DNA of 64,000 nucleotides from Zhengitettix transpicula (GCA_037074705.1 CM073593.1:63405501-63469500), one strand, 5' to 3'. Shown: positions 40,601-52,659, numbered from the stretch's first letter. Program-made: numbers and translations. Notes: generated by a model from the letters alone, not told the origin.

Positions 40601-40740
40601 TTAGATAGCCTATAAATTTGTCATACAACATTCTACATTCCTGATAGACTACAGTATTATTATGTTACGCTCGAATTTATAACAGAAAATAATTCTCCTA
40701 CCCGATTGTGAAAACGAATAAATCTTTTTTTGGGGGTGTA
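37696..40740. other. Intronic DNA; GC-richer block 40060-40470
   Basis: AT-rich except for 40060-40470, where open frames of 91 codons (- strand, 40103-40378) and 104 codons (+ strand, 40143-40457) overlap. Neither shows a motif or splice context, and overlapping opposite ORFs are expected in a GC-richer patch. One hammerhead-like site lies at 38299-38360. Confidence 0.45.
38299..38360 (+). repeat. Hammerhead-like motif, site 3 (best-preserved core)
   Basis: CTGACGA (38314-38320), then ATTC-AACAA-GAAT (possible stem-loop II), then TGCA, GAAAC (38338-38342) and GTTGTGTGGTATTTAATC. The 5' flank GATTATAAAT (38300-38309) is almost complementary to the 3' ATTTAATC (38353-38360), as expected for stem I. 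Extra bases between stem II and the core, and CGCG between stem I and the core, weaken the fit to a strict hammerhead. Confidence 0.5.
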
Positions 40741-41102
40741 GACAGGTTGTGTATAGGGTAATCCACATAGTGGCAACTCCTCTTTTATAGCATAGGAAAG
40801 GGATTTGAAAGTGAGAAAGCGGAAGGGTAGAGGAAGGTAGCCAAGGGTTAACTAGGGCCCCCGGGCTATATATCAAGGATCCTAACCGGCATTCGCCTAA
40901 AGAAATGCAGGTAAAACCCTAGAAAAACCTGCATCAGGTAGGTCTGACATTGGGTACTTGTCCCACGCCCTTCCGATAGCGGGAGAGGAGTTTGCTGGGG
41001 GGACGCAGTATTCTCTTCTCCGTGCTTCGACCAGTTTAGGAGGCAGCTGGCCGACTATTACAATGGGAATAGTGGACAACTCTTACCATATGCCCAAGGT
41101 CA
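40741..41102 (-). repeat. Rep-1 copy 11, with ORF
   Basis: The 3' end is the ACAGGTTGTGTATAGGG variant. The 5' break falls just after ATGCCCAAGGTC. The - strand ORF at 40897-41079 is intact. Copy 12 follows head-to-tail after 2 bp. Confidence 0.92.
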
Positions 41103-41104
41103 GA

Positions 41105-41555
41105 TTTTTTTTTTTTTTTTTAGGGCAATAGGCTACATGAGGGTAATCCACTTAGGGCAACTCCCCTTTAATAGCATAGGAAGGGATTTGAAAGGGGGGA
41201 TGCGGAAGGGTAGAGGAAGGTAGCCAAGGGTTAACTAGGGCCCCCGGGCTATATTTTAAGGATCCTACCCGGCATTCGCCTAAAGGAATGCAGGGAAAAC
41301 CTTAGAAAAACCTGCATCGGCTAGGTCGGGCATTGGGTACTTGTCCCACGCCCTTCCGATGACGGGAGAAGAGTTCGCTGTGGGGACGCAGCTTACCCCT
41401 CGCCATGCCTTGGCCTGTTTAGGAGGCAGCTGGCCGACTATTCCAATAGGAATAGCGGACAACTCTTGCCGTATGCCCAAGGTCTGCAGATAAAGGAGAG
41501 GGGATATTTACAAAGGTTCCGTCCAAGGAAGCCTGCGAGAGAATTCTCTCGCAGG
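41105..41555 (-). repeat. Rep-1 copy 12, with poly(T), ORF and terminal palindrome
   Basis: Eighteen T residues, then AGGGCAATAGGCTACATGAGG. The ORF runs at 41280-41480. The 5' side is rearranged after AAGGTCTGCAGA and then reaches the perfect 24-bp palindrome at 41532-41555, which it shares with copy 13. Confidence 0.88.
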
Positions 41556-42056
41556 GGAACCTTCCCAGAGAACTCTGGCGGGGGTTATATTTGGGGATGC
41601 CTTCACAACTCCCTGGTTTTTTAACTAAGGTTCCCACATGCCGAGGCACTTAGGTCTGTTTTGAGAGGTTTATTTTCCAGGGTCGCAGACCTTTGGCATA
41701 CGGTAAGAGTTGTCCTCTATTCCTATTGGAATAGTCGGCCAGAAGCCTCCTAAACTGGCCAAGGCATGGCGAGGGGTAAGCTGCCACCCCACAGAAAACC
41801 CCTCTCCTGCGATCGGAAGGGCGTGGGATAAGTACCAAATGCCCGACCTACCTGATGCAAGGTTTTATAGGGTTTGTCCTGCATTACTTTTAGGCGAATG
41901 CCGGGTAGGGTCCTTAAACAACAGCCCGTGGGCCCTAGTTAACCCTTGGCTACCTTACTCCACCCTTCCTCATCCCCCCTTTCAAATCCTGTTCCTATGC
42001 TATATGAGGGGAGTTGTCACTATGTGGATTTCCCTATACGTAGCTTGTCTAAACCC
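41532..42056 (+). repeat. Rep-1 copy 13, full length from palindrome to TATA-type 3' end
   Basis: Starts at the same palindrome as copy 12, so the two copies are joined head-to-head with no spacer and form an inverted repeat of about 950 bp. The 3' end is TATACGTAGCTTGTCTAAACC. The frame of the repeat ORF stays open to 42078. Confidence 0.9.
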
Positions 42057-42076
42057 TCATAAAAAAAAGATGAAGT

Positions 42077-42491
42077 AGGTTCCCACTTGCCGAGGCACCC
42101 CGGGCTTGTTTTGAGAGGTATAAGTTCCAGGGGTCGCAGACAATGGGCATACGGTGAATTTTGCACGCTGTTCCTATTGGAATAGTCGGCCAGCAGCCTC
42201 CTAAACTGGCCAACGCATTGCGAGGGGTAAGCTGCGACCCCACAGCAAACCCCACTCCCACCATCGGAAGGGCATGGGACAAGTACCAAATGCCCGACCT
42301 ACCTGATGCAGGTTTTCCCTGCATCACTTTTAGGCGAATTGCCGGGTAGGATCCTTAAACCATAGCCCGGGGGCCCTAGTTAACCCTTGGCTACCTTCCT
42401 CTACCCTTCTGCATCACCCCTTTCAAATCCCTTCCTATGCTAATAAAGGGGAGTTGTGGATTACCCTCATGAAGCCTGTTACCCTAAAAAA
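42077..42491 (+). repeat. Rep-1 copy 14
   Basis: Starts AGGTTCCCACTTGCCGAGGC and ends TGAAGCCTGTTACCCTAAAAAA. ORF at 42161-42349 with a changed C-terminus caused by a short deletion after CCTGATGCAGGTTTT. Head-to-tail after copy 13. Confidence 0.92.
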
Positions 42492-43913
42492 GAGCCTCTT
42501 ACTTCGCAACTGCCAAGTCTTTTACGGCATTAATAGTTTTACTTCGTTCAATATTTTTAAGATTTAATTATTCGTTGAAAAAATAAAATAATATTCAAAT
42601 GGATGCTTACGAATGACGTAAATGGCGAACTGAACTTGTTCGCTCCAAAGCCCAACGCAGATCGAAGTTGCTGGATTCTAATATATTCACCAATCACCTA
42701 ATTGCTATTAAATTGTGGCATCGAAAAATGGTCGAAGAAAAGGACGTTTCACTCAGCGTAAGAATTTAGTCGTGGCGCCCAGTCAACAATGATATAGTGT
42801 CACAAATCACTGCTTACAACTGCCTTCAAACATTGACTAACCGCCAATGCTTACAATATTAATCAATTTCACAATAAAGCAATTTTATATGCGAAATGTA
42901 TACGCATTACAGTGTACTGTTTTAAAATATATCGTATTGCCATATTCTACATCTCTTAATATTTCAAATATTATTTTAAAACATAATTGGACACATAAAA
43001 TAAAATTTGCATTATTTTAAATGTTTAATTACAACAATTATCAAAACTTAAATCATCAAGGTGATTAGGACTTAATTGTGGAAATCATCCGATAAAATTA
43101 ATTACTATTTTGAATGCTGTACGAACTATAATGATATCCTAATCAACTAATTTAATCAAATAGCGATACATTTTTATATTTTCGCACTTTGTATTGCTAG
43201 CAAATTTTCTTATTTTAGTGCTCCAGTGAAGATTTTAAGTCATCACTTTTAAAGAACCACGGAACCGCCGTTCAGGATAGCGAAGAACACATACCAAATC
43301 TATGCAAATTCCGCGATCTTTCACAACAATTTTTTTATTTATCACTAAAAAATATTATACAAACGCCTTGCTAGCAAAAGAGTGTTTTATTACCATTATT
43401 ATTCGTGTGATCATGCTAGTCGAGTTTAATTTTTCTACTTGTAATTAAATCTAGTATATTAAATTATTCAGGTAACTACTGAGTATTAGTCAAGGTTTTC
43501 ATCTTTTGGTAAAGTTTTAGAATATCATAACAATGGCGGAGTAACTGTCATTTAAGAACGATTGTTTGAGTCTTTTCGATGTCTGACAATTGGAAGACTT
43601 AAGATGAGCTACAGAGAAGAATTTTGGAGGAACGGATCTAATAAAAGTTTATGACTGGGAGAGAACGTGAAACTTTTCGGTGACACCAACACATATCAAA
43701 GTTTAAAAACAAGAATAATATTTCGTCGCCCATCATTTATTCAACATCTACTGCGTTAGTCAACCATAAATTAATAAATGTATTAAAATACATACATTTT
43801 AAAATATATGTTTGTCGTGTTTCTTAAACGACCTGACTTTCCATTGTAAGAAATTAAATATAGTTGATATTCGTCTTTATTTCTATAAATGGTTGAATAT
43901 AGCTAAGGGGCTA
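42492..43913. other. Intronic DNA, nothing recognised
   Basis: AT-rich; no motif or ORF worth calling. Confidence 0.55.
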
Positions 43914-44379
43914 CCTTTGGGAATGCCTTTTCCTCTCTCCGTTTTTGAACTAAGTTTCCCACAAGCCGAGGCACCTCGGTCTGTTTTGAGACGTGTATGT
44001 TCCGGGGTAACAGATGTTGGACATACGATACTAGTTTTTCTCTGTTCCCATTGGAACAGTCGACCAGCTGCCTCCTAAACTGGTCGAGGCACGGAGAAGT
44101 GAATGCTGCGTCCCCACAGCAAACTCCTCTCCCGCTATCGGAAGGGCGTGGGACAAGTACCCAATGCCCGACCTACCTGATGCAGGTTTTTCTAGGGTTT
44201 TCCCTGAATTTCTTTAGGCGAATGCCGGTTAGGATCCTTAAAATATAGCCCGGGGGCCCTATTTAACCCTTGGCTACCTTCCTCTCACCTTCCGCATCCC
44301 CCCTTTCAAATTCCTATGCTATTAAATGGGAGTTGCCTCCATGTGGATTACCCTCATGTAGCCTGTTACCCTAAAAAAA
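43914..44379 (+). repeat. Rep-1 copy 15, near full length
   Basis: Starts AAGGGGCTACCTTTGGGAATG and ends CATGTAGCCTGTTACCCTAAAAAAA. Two overlapping frames (43812-44078 and 43997-44248) together cover the repeat ORF region; the classic 60-codon frame lacks its start codon here. Confidence 0.93.
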
Positions 44380-45813
44380 TAGAGCAGCTCAGATATAATT
44401 ATGTAAACATAAATTTAAATTAACGACATTGACAGTGTTCAGCTGGTTTCCAACTATACGAACATTTTCATTTATCTTTCTCCAAGTTTATTTGTTTTAT
44501 TTAATCATATTCAAGTTTCAGATTAACGACAAGTGTTTCAGTACTTCGAATACTACAGCGAAAATGACCCGCCGAACAGGGAAAGAGTTTGATATATTAC
44601 TTCCGCTGAACTTAAACTTTGAAACCTTGAGCTTCACTAACTTTCTTTAAACTTTAATAACGGAGTTTGACTTTCTTTAATTACCTGTCTGTTACACAAA
44701 TTTGCCTCATGGTTTTATAAATATACAACTCTCATCAGTTATGACGTCTGTGTAAGTATTCGAATTTGTAATAAATTTTCATAAATAATTTATAATCACT
44801 TTGGTAATCAGAAAACTGATCCTGTTTGTATACATTGTTAAGAACACAACCATCAAGACCTACCATACTGATTTAAATAAGGGTCAGTTAATACACTGAG
44901 GACTGCCTGAACATTCGCGGAAATTGTAATTAGCAGGTCGTAACAGTCTCTTTGCGCCATCTAATAATTCTTACTTACAAGGAATTAAATTAAGTTATAA
45001 AACCACAAAAAAGTTGTTTCTCTTGTTTTGTACTTTTTTGTAATTACGGTAACAGACACACAAAAAAAAGAGTTAGCTTGGTGGACAAAAAGAAAAATTT
45101 ATTAATTACTTGTATATTAAAAATTTACTGTCTCATGTTGTGTTATATTTTCAGAATCGCGGTTTTATACAATAAACCTCAATTTGTATAATTTTATTGT
45201 AGATCAGCATAACATAGTTTCTATGAATTATTAGAAATTTATTTACATAACCGAATTAATAAATCTAATCTCAATCAAAATATTGCCATTTATTAGAAAC
45301 TGATTGCAGCTAAAACTGATATGTGTTATTTTCTGACTGCATTCATTTATTTTTATTTAATACGTATTAAACTTTACATGCTAATAATGTAAATATTTTT
45401 GTTAGCCATCGTTAAGTAAATGACAAATAATAATCCGGTAATGTTCTAAAGAGTAGATAGGAGCTGAGAGAACAGAGATATAGAAACAAAACTAGATACA
45501 TTATAGCGTTTAATTGCAAATAGACGTTTGAGAATGAAAATAGTAACGGACACGGTTGTTTCTTACGACGGCAGAAAATCCAAACAGGTGTAACTCACTT
45601 ATATGATTTATTATCATTGTTATTTTTTTTATTAATGGGAAAATGTAATTTTTGAATAAAATCTCTTGTCTCCAAATAAAAGTCGAGAGGCATGTCAATC
45701 ATTTTTCAAGGTGTGAATCGCACCCACAGAACTTTAATATAGGGAAGTTCTCGCACTGGCTATCCATATTCCACACAGCGTCACAACAACAAATTTAGTA
45801 AAGTATTCACCAG
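44380..45813. other. Intronic DNA, nothing recognised
   Basis: AT-rich; ORFs at 44429-44650 and 45510-45698 show no domain. Confidence 0.55.
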
Positions 45814-45869
45814 GTCTTAATTTTCTCTCATACTCACTTCTGAATATATTAAATAAATATAGTACAACA
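45814..45869. repeat. Short dispersed repeat, copy A
   Basis: About 42 bp (GTCTTAATTTTCTCTCATAC onward) match 49527-49569 with one mismatch, and weaker similarity continues to 45869. It ends exactly where Rep-1 copy 16 begins. Confidence 0.85.
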
Positions 45870-45872
45870 CCC

Positions 45873-46118
45873 GACAGCAAACTCCTCTCCCGCTATCGGA
45901 AGGGCGTAGGACAACTACCCAATGCCCGACCTACCTGATGCAGCTTTTTCTAGGGTTTTCCCTGCATTTCTTTAGGCGAATGCCGGGGGCCCCAGTTAAC
46001 CCTTGGCTACCTTCCTCTACGCTTCCGCATCCCCCATTTCAAATCCCTTCCTAGGCTATTAAAGGGGAAATGCCCAAAGTGGATTACCCTCATGTAGCCT
46101 GTTGCCTTAAAAAAAAAT
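45873..46118 (+). repeat. Rep-1 copy 16 (5'-truncated, poly(A))
   Basis: Starts at CGACAGCAAACTCC and ends CTGTTGCCTTAAAAAAAAA. A gap after GCGAATGCCGGG removes the AAGGATCC segment. Confidence 0.92.
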
Positions 46119-46130
46119 GACTTTACAGCA

Positions 46131-46665
46131 CGCAGGTAACCTGCGAAGGATGTTCTCTCGCAGGCATAATCTTGTAGGAGAGATACGAAGGGGCTACCTT
46201 TGGGGATGCCTTTTCCTCTCCGTTTTTGAACTAAGGTTCCCACTAGCCGAGGCACCTCGGCCTGTTCTGAGAGGTGTATGTTCCGGGGTCACAAACCTTG
46301 GGCATACGGTAAGAGTTGTCCGCTATTACCATTGGAATAGTCGGCCAGCTGCCTCCTAAACTGGTCGAGGCACGGAGAAGGGAATGCTGCGTCCCCACAG
46401 CAAACTCATCTCCCGCTATCGGAAGGGCGTGGGACAAGTACCAAATGCCCGACCTACCTGATGCAGATTTTTCTAGGGTTTACCCTGTATTTCTTTAGGC
46501 GAAAGCCGGGTAGTATCCTTAAAATATAGCCCGGGGACCCTAGTAACCCTTGGCTACCTTCCTCTACCCTTCCACATCCCCTTTTTCAAATCCCTTCCTA
46601 TGCTATTAAAGGGGAGTTGCACAACGTGAATTACCCTCATGTAGCCTGTTGCCCTAAAAAAAAAA
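46131..46665 (+). repeat. Rep-1 copy 17, full length with palindromic 5' end, ORF and poly(A)
   Basis: The 5' end has the same GCAGGTAACCTGCGA...CTCTCGCAGG arrangement as copy 6, so this extended terminus belongs to the element. The ORF runs at 46316-46498. It ends GTTGCCCTAAAAAAAAAA. Head-to-tail after copy 16, 12 bp apart. Confidence 0.93.
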
Positions 46666-49526
46666 TTACAGCATGCGTAAAGAAATTTAATTTAAATTAT
46701 TTTTAACTCGAAGATTGGTACCTGAGAAACTTAATTAAACTCATAGCATTTCTGAAACATTAAATTAGTTAGAATAGGCTTGTAGTTAAGTTTATAGTCT
46801 CAGCATTTCATGTGGCCCAGTACAGGCTTCCCTGTACCTATGATCCCTACAGCATCGTTACTTTGACATCTAAATTTAACTGCTGAATATTTAACTAATT
46901 TTAAGACTCATAATCGTTTGCTTCATTTACCATAATTTTTGCAAAAAATTCATTGAAAAATTAAACATGGCGTTGTCATTTCTAAACTTCTAGACCATTT
47001 TTCTCTCTCTTAATTTCGGGATGTCAGCACCTCTATTTTTAGTAGAGCGGTGATGTATAACGTGGCAATAGTTTGAATCACCCTGTCAGAAGCGATAAGT
47101 AATCAATCCGTCACGAATTTCCTTTCTAATTCCCAGCACACCGCCGAGCTGTCCCGCAGGTTCTGTCTGCTGCAAAATGTCAGCTTTGAACGATTACGTT
47201 CATTATTTCTTGAGTGATATATTGTATGAAAAACGGAGTGGCGTTTCACTTCAATTGATATTGTCGTAGATGATTTATATGCCATTTTTTTTTAGGTGAA
47301 ACTTGTTGCTGCAGCTACTAATAAAATTAATTAATTTTTTCTGAAAGTCGTCGCAGAATGAGTAAAAGTTGTTGACATTTCAATTAAATTACTTACTACC
47401 TGATATTTCTAAAATTCTGTTGCGTTGTTCAGTATAAAATGAAATAAGATAAGCATCTGGATATATAATTGAAAATATTTATTACATTTCTATAAAAATA
47501 GGAAATACAGATCCAGTAATATTATTGAAATATATTCAATTTTCTCAATTGTGTTCGTACAGACAAAATTATTTGATTCTGGGACTTTTTCTTTTTACCC
47601 TCAGGAAATCCAACAATTTTACAAAAAACGGGACATTATTGATTATCAATAAACAAAGTGCTTCTAAATTTAATAAAATGTGCAACTTCCGTCTCCATAA
47701 AACAGATATTGGCAGGAATCTTGTTAGCATATACCGATTAAGATATTCACTTTCTCAATTAAACTTTTGTGCCTTTTTTATCGTTTCCGATTTCTTCCAC
47801 TAAGTGGCAATTAGATAGAAATTTCGCCCTTTTGTCAGATTCAGGTGAATTACTTCCCATTGACTCAGTAATTTGGCAGTAAAAATTCCGCTGCTAACAT
47901 CCACCAGTTAGTGGGATTAAATTAAAAAAGATCTCCTTATATTTTACCCATCAAACAATTTAATTGGCGTTCAAATAAATCGTAAAGCTAAAACACAGAA
48001 CTTACCGCATTATTTAAATATTAACACCAACAAACTGAATCACTCTCCACGATTATATTTCACGAAATATTACAATACTTTTTTATTACATGTAAATGTT
48101 GCTTACACTTTAAGAAAGTAAGAATCCGAACTTTGTTTACAAATTTAAATGATCAGAATATTTTTACAGTATGAATGTATTTACTAAAATTGTTTAAAAC
48201 TCTATAAATACACTTGGCACTTAAATTGAGTGAGATATACAGAACACAATTTTAATCTGAAATTTATTGGCTTGACTTGAAACTATAGTTAGAATATTAA
48301 ATCTCAAATATCGATACTTCACTATAAATTTCATCTAATTCGAAACAACTGTATTCTTACCTGATGGCTTGTTGAATAAAACAACACAGTACAAGTATAA
48401 TCTGTCCAACATAAAGTTTCAGTCACGAAGCTTGGTTGTTTTCATAAAATAAAACCTATAGGATAAAGGCCAAGGACCAATCAGAAACCACCACGTAAAG
48501 TTGTTTGTTTAAAATTGGACTAAGGGATTATTTATTTTCAGAGGAACGATGAAAATGTTTAATTGCATCATACTCTAATACACAGATTAAATAATTGATA
48601 GGGAAGATCGTCGATGAAGTTTTTTATAACAATTATCTCTATTCATATATCTTGAAAAAAAATGCAATGTACATAAAATTCTATTATGAAATTATATAAG
48701 ATCATCAATAACCTAAAACAAAATTATTTATTACACACGGCTTCTTTCGTGCGTATTTTTTTTGTTGCCTTAATTTTTATGGTACTATAGTTGTTAATCT
48801 ATGAGTGGTATAGTAATCGTAAGTTTACTTAAATTAAAAATTTCGGTCTGCAAAGCACGTAACGCAATATTGATTATTGGTTCATATAAACGTCCGAAGT
48901 TGAAAGTTTCATTTACGATACCTTAGGAGAACAACAATTCTTAGCAACGTGGTTCAGCTGCATTGCGTGAAACAGCCAATAGAAACATTCAACCCGCGAT
49001 ATGTCAATAAATTGACTAAACCGACAAAGGCCTGTCAGCAATTAATTTTAAAATTAATTAAAATAAATGCCAGCAATTTCACTGTCCTCTTTTTTCGAGA
49101 GGATATACCGACAGGATTTTACAACTCCACAGCCACTTGCCACAGAGAATCTAAAAGCTGTAATAGTGAAATAGTAAATAATTACTAGGAATTCGAGATG
49201 ATTCTTTTTCGTTTAGTATCAGCTTCTTATATCAAATAATCTATCAACTCCCAAAAATAAAAATTCCTACGTTATTATGGATTTATAATAATATGTTAGA
49301 CTTACAAACAGTCTGAAAGAAATTTAATGTCGAGGATCAGAATATCAAATAAAAAAGGGTGTAAATGGTTTACAAAAACAAAAGAATATAAAAATATTTT
49401 CTTGTATGCAAGACATCAATTTTTATAGGTTCGTGAAATTGAAGGTGTTTCTTATTAAAAAATTACTGTATCGTAAAATAACTATTCAATAACTTTCTAA
49501 GATACTTCATGTAAGATTTAATATAT
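46666..49526. other. Intronic DNA, nothing recognised
   Basis: AT-rich. ORFs at 47103-47285, 47525-47803 and 48949-49188 have no recognisable domain or splice context. Confidence 0.5.
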
Positions 49527-49582
49527 GTCTTAATTTTCTCTCATACTCACTTTTGAATATATTAAATAATTGTAATACAAGA
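49527..49582. repeat. Short dispersed repeat, copy B
   Basis: Counterpart of 45814-45869. Here the similarity fades into CAGCTTCAGTC, followed by a (TATG)n run at 49627-49646. Confidence 0.85.
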
Positions 49583-49626
49583 CAGCTTCAGTCTTATCTT
49601 ATTCTTCTTATAAATAAAGCAGAGTG

Positions 49627-49646
49627 TATGTATGTATGTATGTATA
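49627..49646. repeat. (TATG)n microsatellite
   Basis: Four to five TATG units. Confidence 0.9.
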
Positions 49647-49759
49647 TTTGTTTGTTCCTTATACAAATCTATACCGAAGGAGCAAATTTCACCATATTTC
49701 GTTCACGTGTTCTTTGCGTCCAGGAAACAAACATTGTCAGAGTAAGACGCGTCTACCAC

Positions 49760-50692
49760 CTCCAAGAATGGGGGGATGGAAATATTCAAACATAATAAAA
49801 CAGTCGATATTTAAATCGCATAAAAATTTTTGGGATCAAAGAGATTGATAGTGTTTTTACCGGTATGATATGAGAATAATTTCTACCCTTTACATAATGG
49901 GAACGGAACACCCTTAGGGTTGGGGGTCGACGCGCGTTACAACCGAAATTGAAGTCTATTCCAGGGTAAAGGATGTAAGAGAGTTTAATTATGACATTCA
50001 ATTGGCCATTTAACCCCCAGGGGCGGGAGTAGACGTGTGTGGAAATATTCAGACATGATAAGTGGTCGATATTTTCGTGGAATAAATAATTGTGGGGTCA
50101 ATTACCCACGGGTAGTGGTGGGGGGTGGAGGGCAGTAACAAGAAAGTAACGGAAAACAAAAGAGACAAATAAAGAAAAAATCCGAGATTGTAGGCGAATC
50201 CGGGGTTATGAATGTATCTGAGATTAATTTTTACATTCAATTTGAAGATTAACCCCCATGGTTAGGGCTGAACAGGGATTCAACTTTTCAAACATCTTGA
50301 TCGACCGATATTTGCGTCCAATACATATTTTTCGGTATCATTTAAACTCAGAATATTTCGGCAGATATTCTCTGTGTATAATTTCAACCCCTATCGGCAT
50401 GGGAGGGGAACACGCTTACGGGTGGGGTTTGGTGGAGCGTTACATGAAAATGACGCGAATAGACCGAGATTCGAGTCAATTCTGGTGTTATGGATGTCGC
50501 TCAGTTTCATTGTGACAAACTGAGTATTGTTCGGGGTTGTGCGGGTATTCTGAGGGTAGGGGGTAGAAATTTTCATGTAACCGGCGGATAACACATTTAG
50601 GGATACGGGTCGAGTTGCGTTACATAAAAATAAAGAAAAAATCGGGGGTTATGGATAAATGACATCTCGGGCAACGCCAGAAACCCAGCTAG
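49760..50692 (+). repeat. G-rich degenerate tandem repeat with Helitron-like 3' end
   Basis: Three diverged units of about 240-260 bp. Each has a G-rich start (GGGGGATGG / GGGGCGGGAG / GGTTAGGGCTG), then an ATTCA(A/G)ACAT-like block, then GTCGATATTT or CCGATATTTGCG, and a closing CATTCAATT...TTAACCCCCA. The right end is CTCGGGCAACGCCAGAAACC followed by CAGCTAG|T. GC-hairpin plus CTAG before T is the Helitron 3' terminus pattern, though the stem here is decayed. ORFs on both strands inside it are not genes. Confidence 0.55.
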
Positions 50693-51796
50693 TATAATTA
50701 TAAATCAGACTACACATATAATTTTAATTTACAATGTAAATCAACATTCACATTAACTTAGAATCAAATTTTACACTAAACGTAGTGTCGAATAAAACAA
50801 AGAGATGATAACAGAAATTGTATGAAACTTTAGTTTATTCTGTTAGTATAAAAATAATTATGTTGTTAATTGATACGAATGTTATTCTTGCAGTATTTCA
50901 AGCCTCTGGAAGATTTTCGGGGTATTATCATTCAAAATAAAATAATGCAACGGATAATATTATTTTCATCATTTAAAATTATGAATAACAAGAATAGTGA
51001 CCTGCATTACGATCCTAAAAAGAATACGCCGGGAATGAATGGTAACAGTAAAGTTCAGGTACATAAAGGAAGGTATAAAAAGAGATTAAAGACACTAAGT
51101 CGTAAATCGAATAGTTCAGTGGCTGCATAACAAAAGTGACCCCAGATTGTATTCTTGGCTCCGTCGAATATTTTCTAATCCTAAGTAAATCGTCTTACGG
51201 ACCTGTTTGCTTAATGTTTTTCGACGCTCATCATACTGAAAAATTTAACGTCCGTAATATAGTTTGCGAATTTCTGACAATAATATGGCAAGAAGCTAAC
51301 TCATGACAACCGAATGCTAATTAATGTAACAAATGGTTTAACACGATTGCCGCAGTTCTTAGTTGAGTTAGTGTGGCCCGGAAGTTTGAAGAGGAATTGC
51401 GAACTGCGCTGCGGTGAACAGTGTTTCTTGGATACGAAACGTCGCTTCGAGGACGAAACACCGCATCCAATTGAACATCTAAGTATTATTAACACAGAAC
51501 CCTTGACAAAATTACGTGGTACTTGGATTATTAAGGAAATTCATGACGATTCGTGAGTATTTTCACACATTTATAAGTATCAGAAAGAAAACACTTCATT
51601 ATGCTAAATATAAATGAAAAGTAGCCGTCAATACACATATATTTAACCCATTAATACCTAATTGTGCAAAACTAAATACCTCATTATCAGTACTGATTAT
51701 TCCTGCTTATTCTAGACTCATTATTTTATTATAAAGGTGCGATACAATTCGGACCGATTTATGATTAATAAGTAGCATACGAAATATTTTATTAAT

Positions 51797-51839
<43 letters not shown>
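50693..51839. other. Intronic DNA; GC-richer block 51300-51560 with an unassigned ORF
   Basis: The ORF at 51314-51556 (80 codons, with CELRCGEQCFLD and a Glu-rich end) is not obviously composed like the surrounding DNA, but I recognise no family. The opposite strand is also open at 51301-51495. I leave it uncalled. The ORF at 50870-51130 is Lys-rich with no motif. Confidence 0.4.
51800..51839. repeat. (AT)n microsatellite, left half
   Basis: About 20 TA units ending exactly at the left edge of the putative solo LTR. Confidence 0.97.
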
Positions 51840-51842
<3 letters not shown>

Positions 51843-52617
51843 AGTAATTAGTAATTAATCCATTGTTATAATTGCAAAGTAAAGGACTCATTATTAGAGA
51901 ATATAAAGCATACACCGCGACAAAGCGGGCGGCGAGACAAAAGAAGCATTGTTAAGACGTACGCATTCGAAAATCTACGAGACGAACGGACACAGGCAAC
52001 GAGGAGAGACGAGTGTAGTTGGTGTGGCACACAGAATTTCATCGAGTAAAGTTTGGACATATAATTCGATCAAGTAAAGGTCGCAGGAAAGTTTCTCAAT
52101 AAGTAAAGCCACAAGCAGTAACCTAATTTCCTGCCGCAGTAAAAAACTCAATAAGTAAAGAGACCGTCACCGATGTCATCGAGAGGAAGTTGGTAATAAT
52201 CTGACTGACCATCAATTCGGAAGGAGTAGCCGTTTCCAGCTGAGAGAACATCAAGTTTCGACAAGTGTTTTGTAACCAATTTAAATTCAGTGATATCCCC
52301 AAAAACGTGTGCACAGAAAACCCCAAAATTGAGACCTGGTCGGCCGTAAGTAAAAAAACTCTAAAATTTTATTTGTAAACCATTTCTTTAAGATACGTCA
52401 GATCGTTCTTCAATTATTTTCTTTTCTTTAATTATTTCTTTTCTTTAATTGTTTTGTTAGATAATTTAAAATTCAAGTCACCCATTTATCAAACCCAGTA
52501 AAGACCCTGAGATTCTAAATATTATTGTGAAATTATATGTGTTTTAACTTCTTTAATAAATTTGATTGTTCACCTTTAATAATCTTTTTATTTAGACGCC
52601 TTTTTAATCTGTTTATT

Positions 52618-52620
<3 letters not shown>
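51840..52620 (+). mobile_element. Putative 781-bp solo LTR of an LTR retrotransposon
   Basis: Begins TGTAGTAA and ends TTATTACA, a TG...CA LTR signature with short inverted termini. It splits an (AT)n tract: AT repeats abut both edges, so the target duplication is AT-type and its exact length (4 or 6) cannot be fixed. A TATA-like ATATAAAG lies near 51900 with GC-richer sequence after it, and CTTTAATAAA near 52552-52561 could be the polyadenylation signal, giving a U3-R-U5 layout on the + strand. No second LTR, primer-binding site or gag/pol is adjacent. The LTR reading is inference; the insertion into a microsatellite is seen. Confidence 0.65.

Positions 52621-52657
<37 letters not shown>
52621..52657. 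repeat. (AT)n microsatellite, right half
   Basis: About 18 AT units directly after the putative LTR. Confidence 0.97.

Positions 52658-52659
<2 letters not shown>

Noticed and set aside
41419..42349. Many ORFs of 62-122 codons
   Set aside because: All lie inside Rep-1 copies and repeat each other; they reflect the repeat, not separate genes.
51314..51556. 80-codon ORF with Cys-Glu-rich centre
   Set aside because: Intriguing composition, but no family recognised and the opposite strand is also open; noted in the region entry only.
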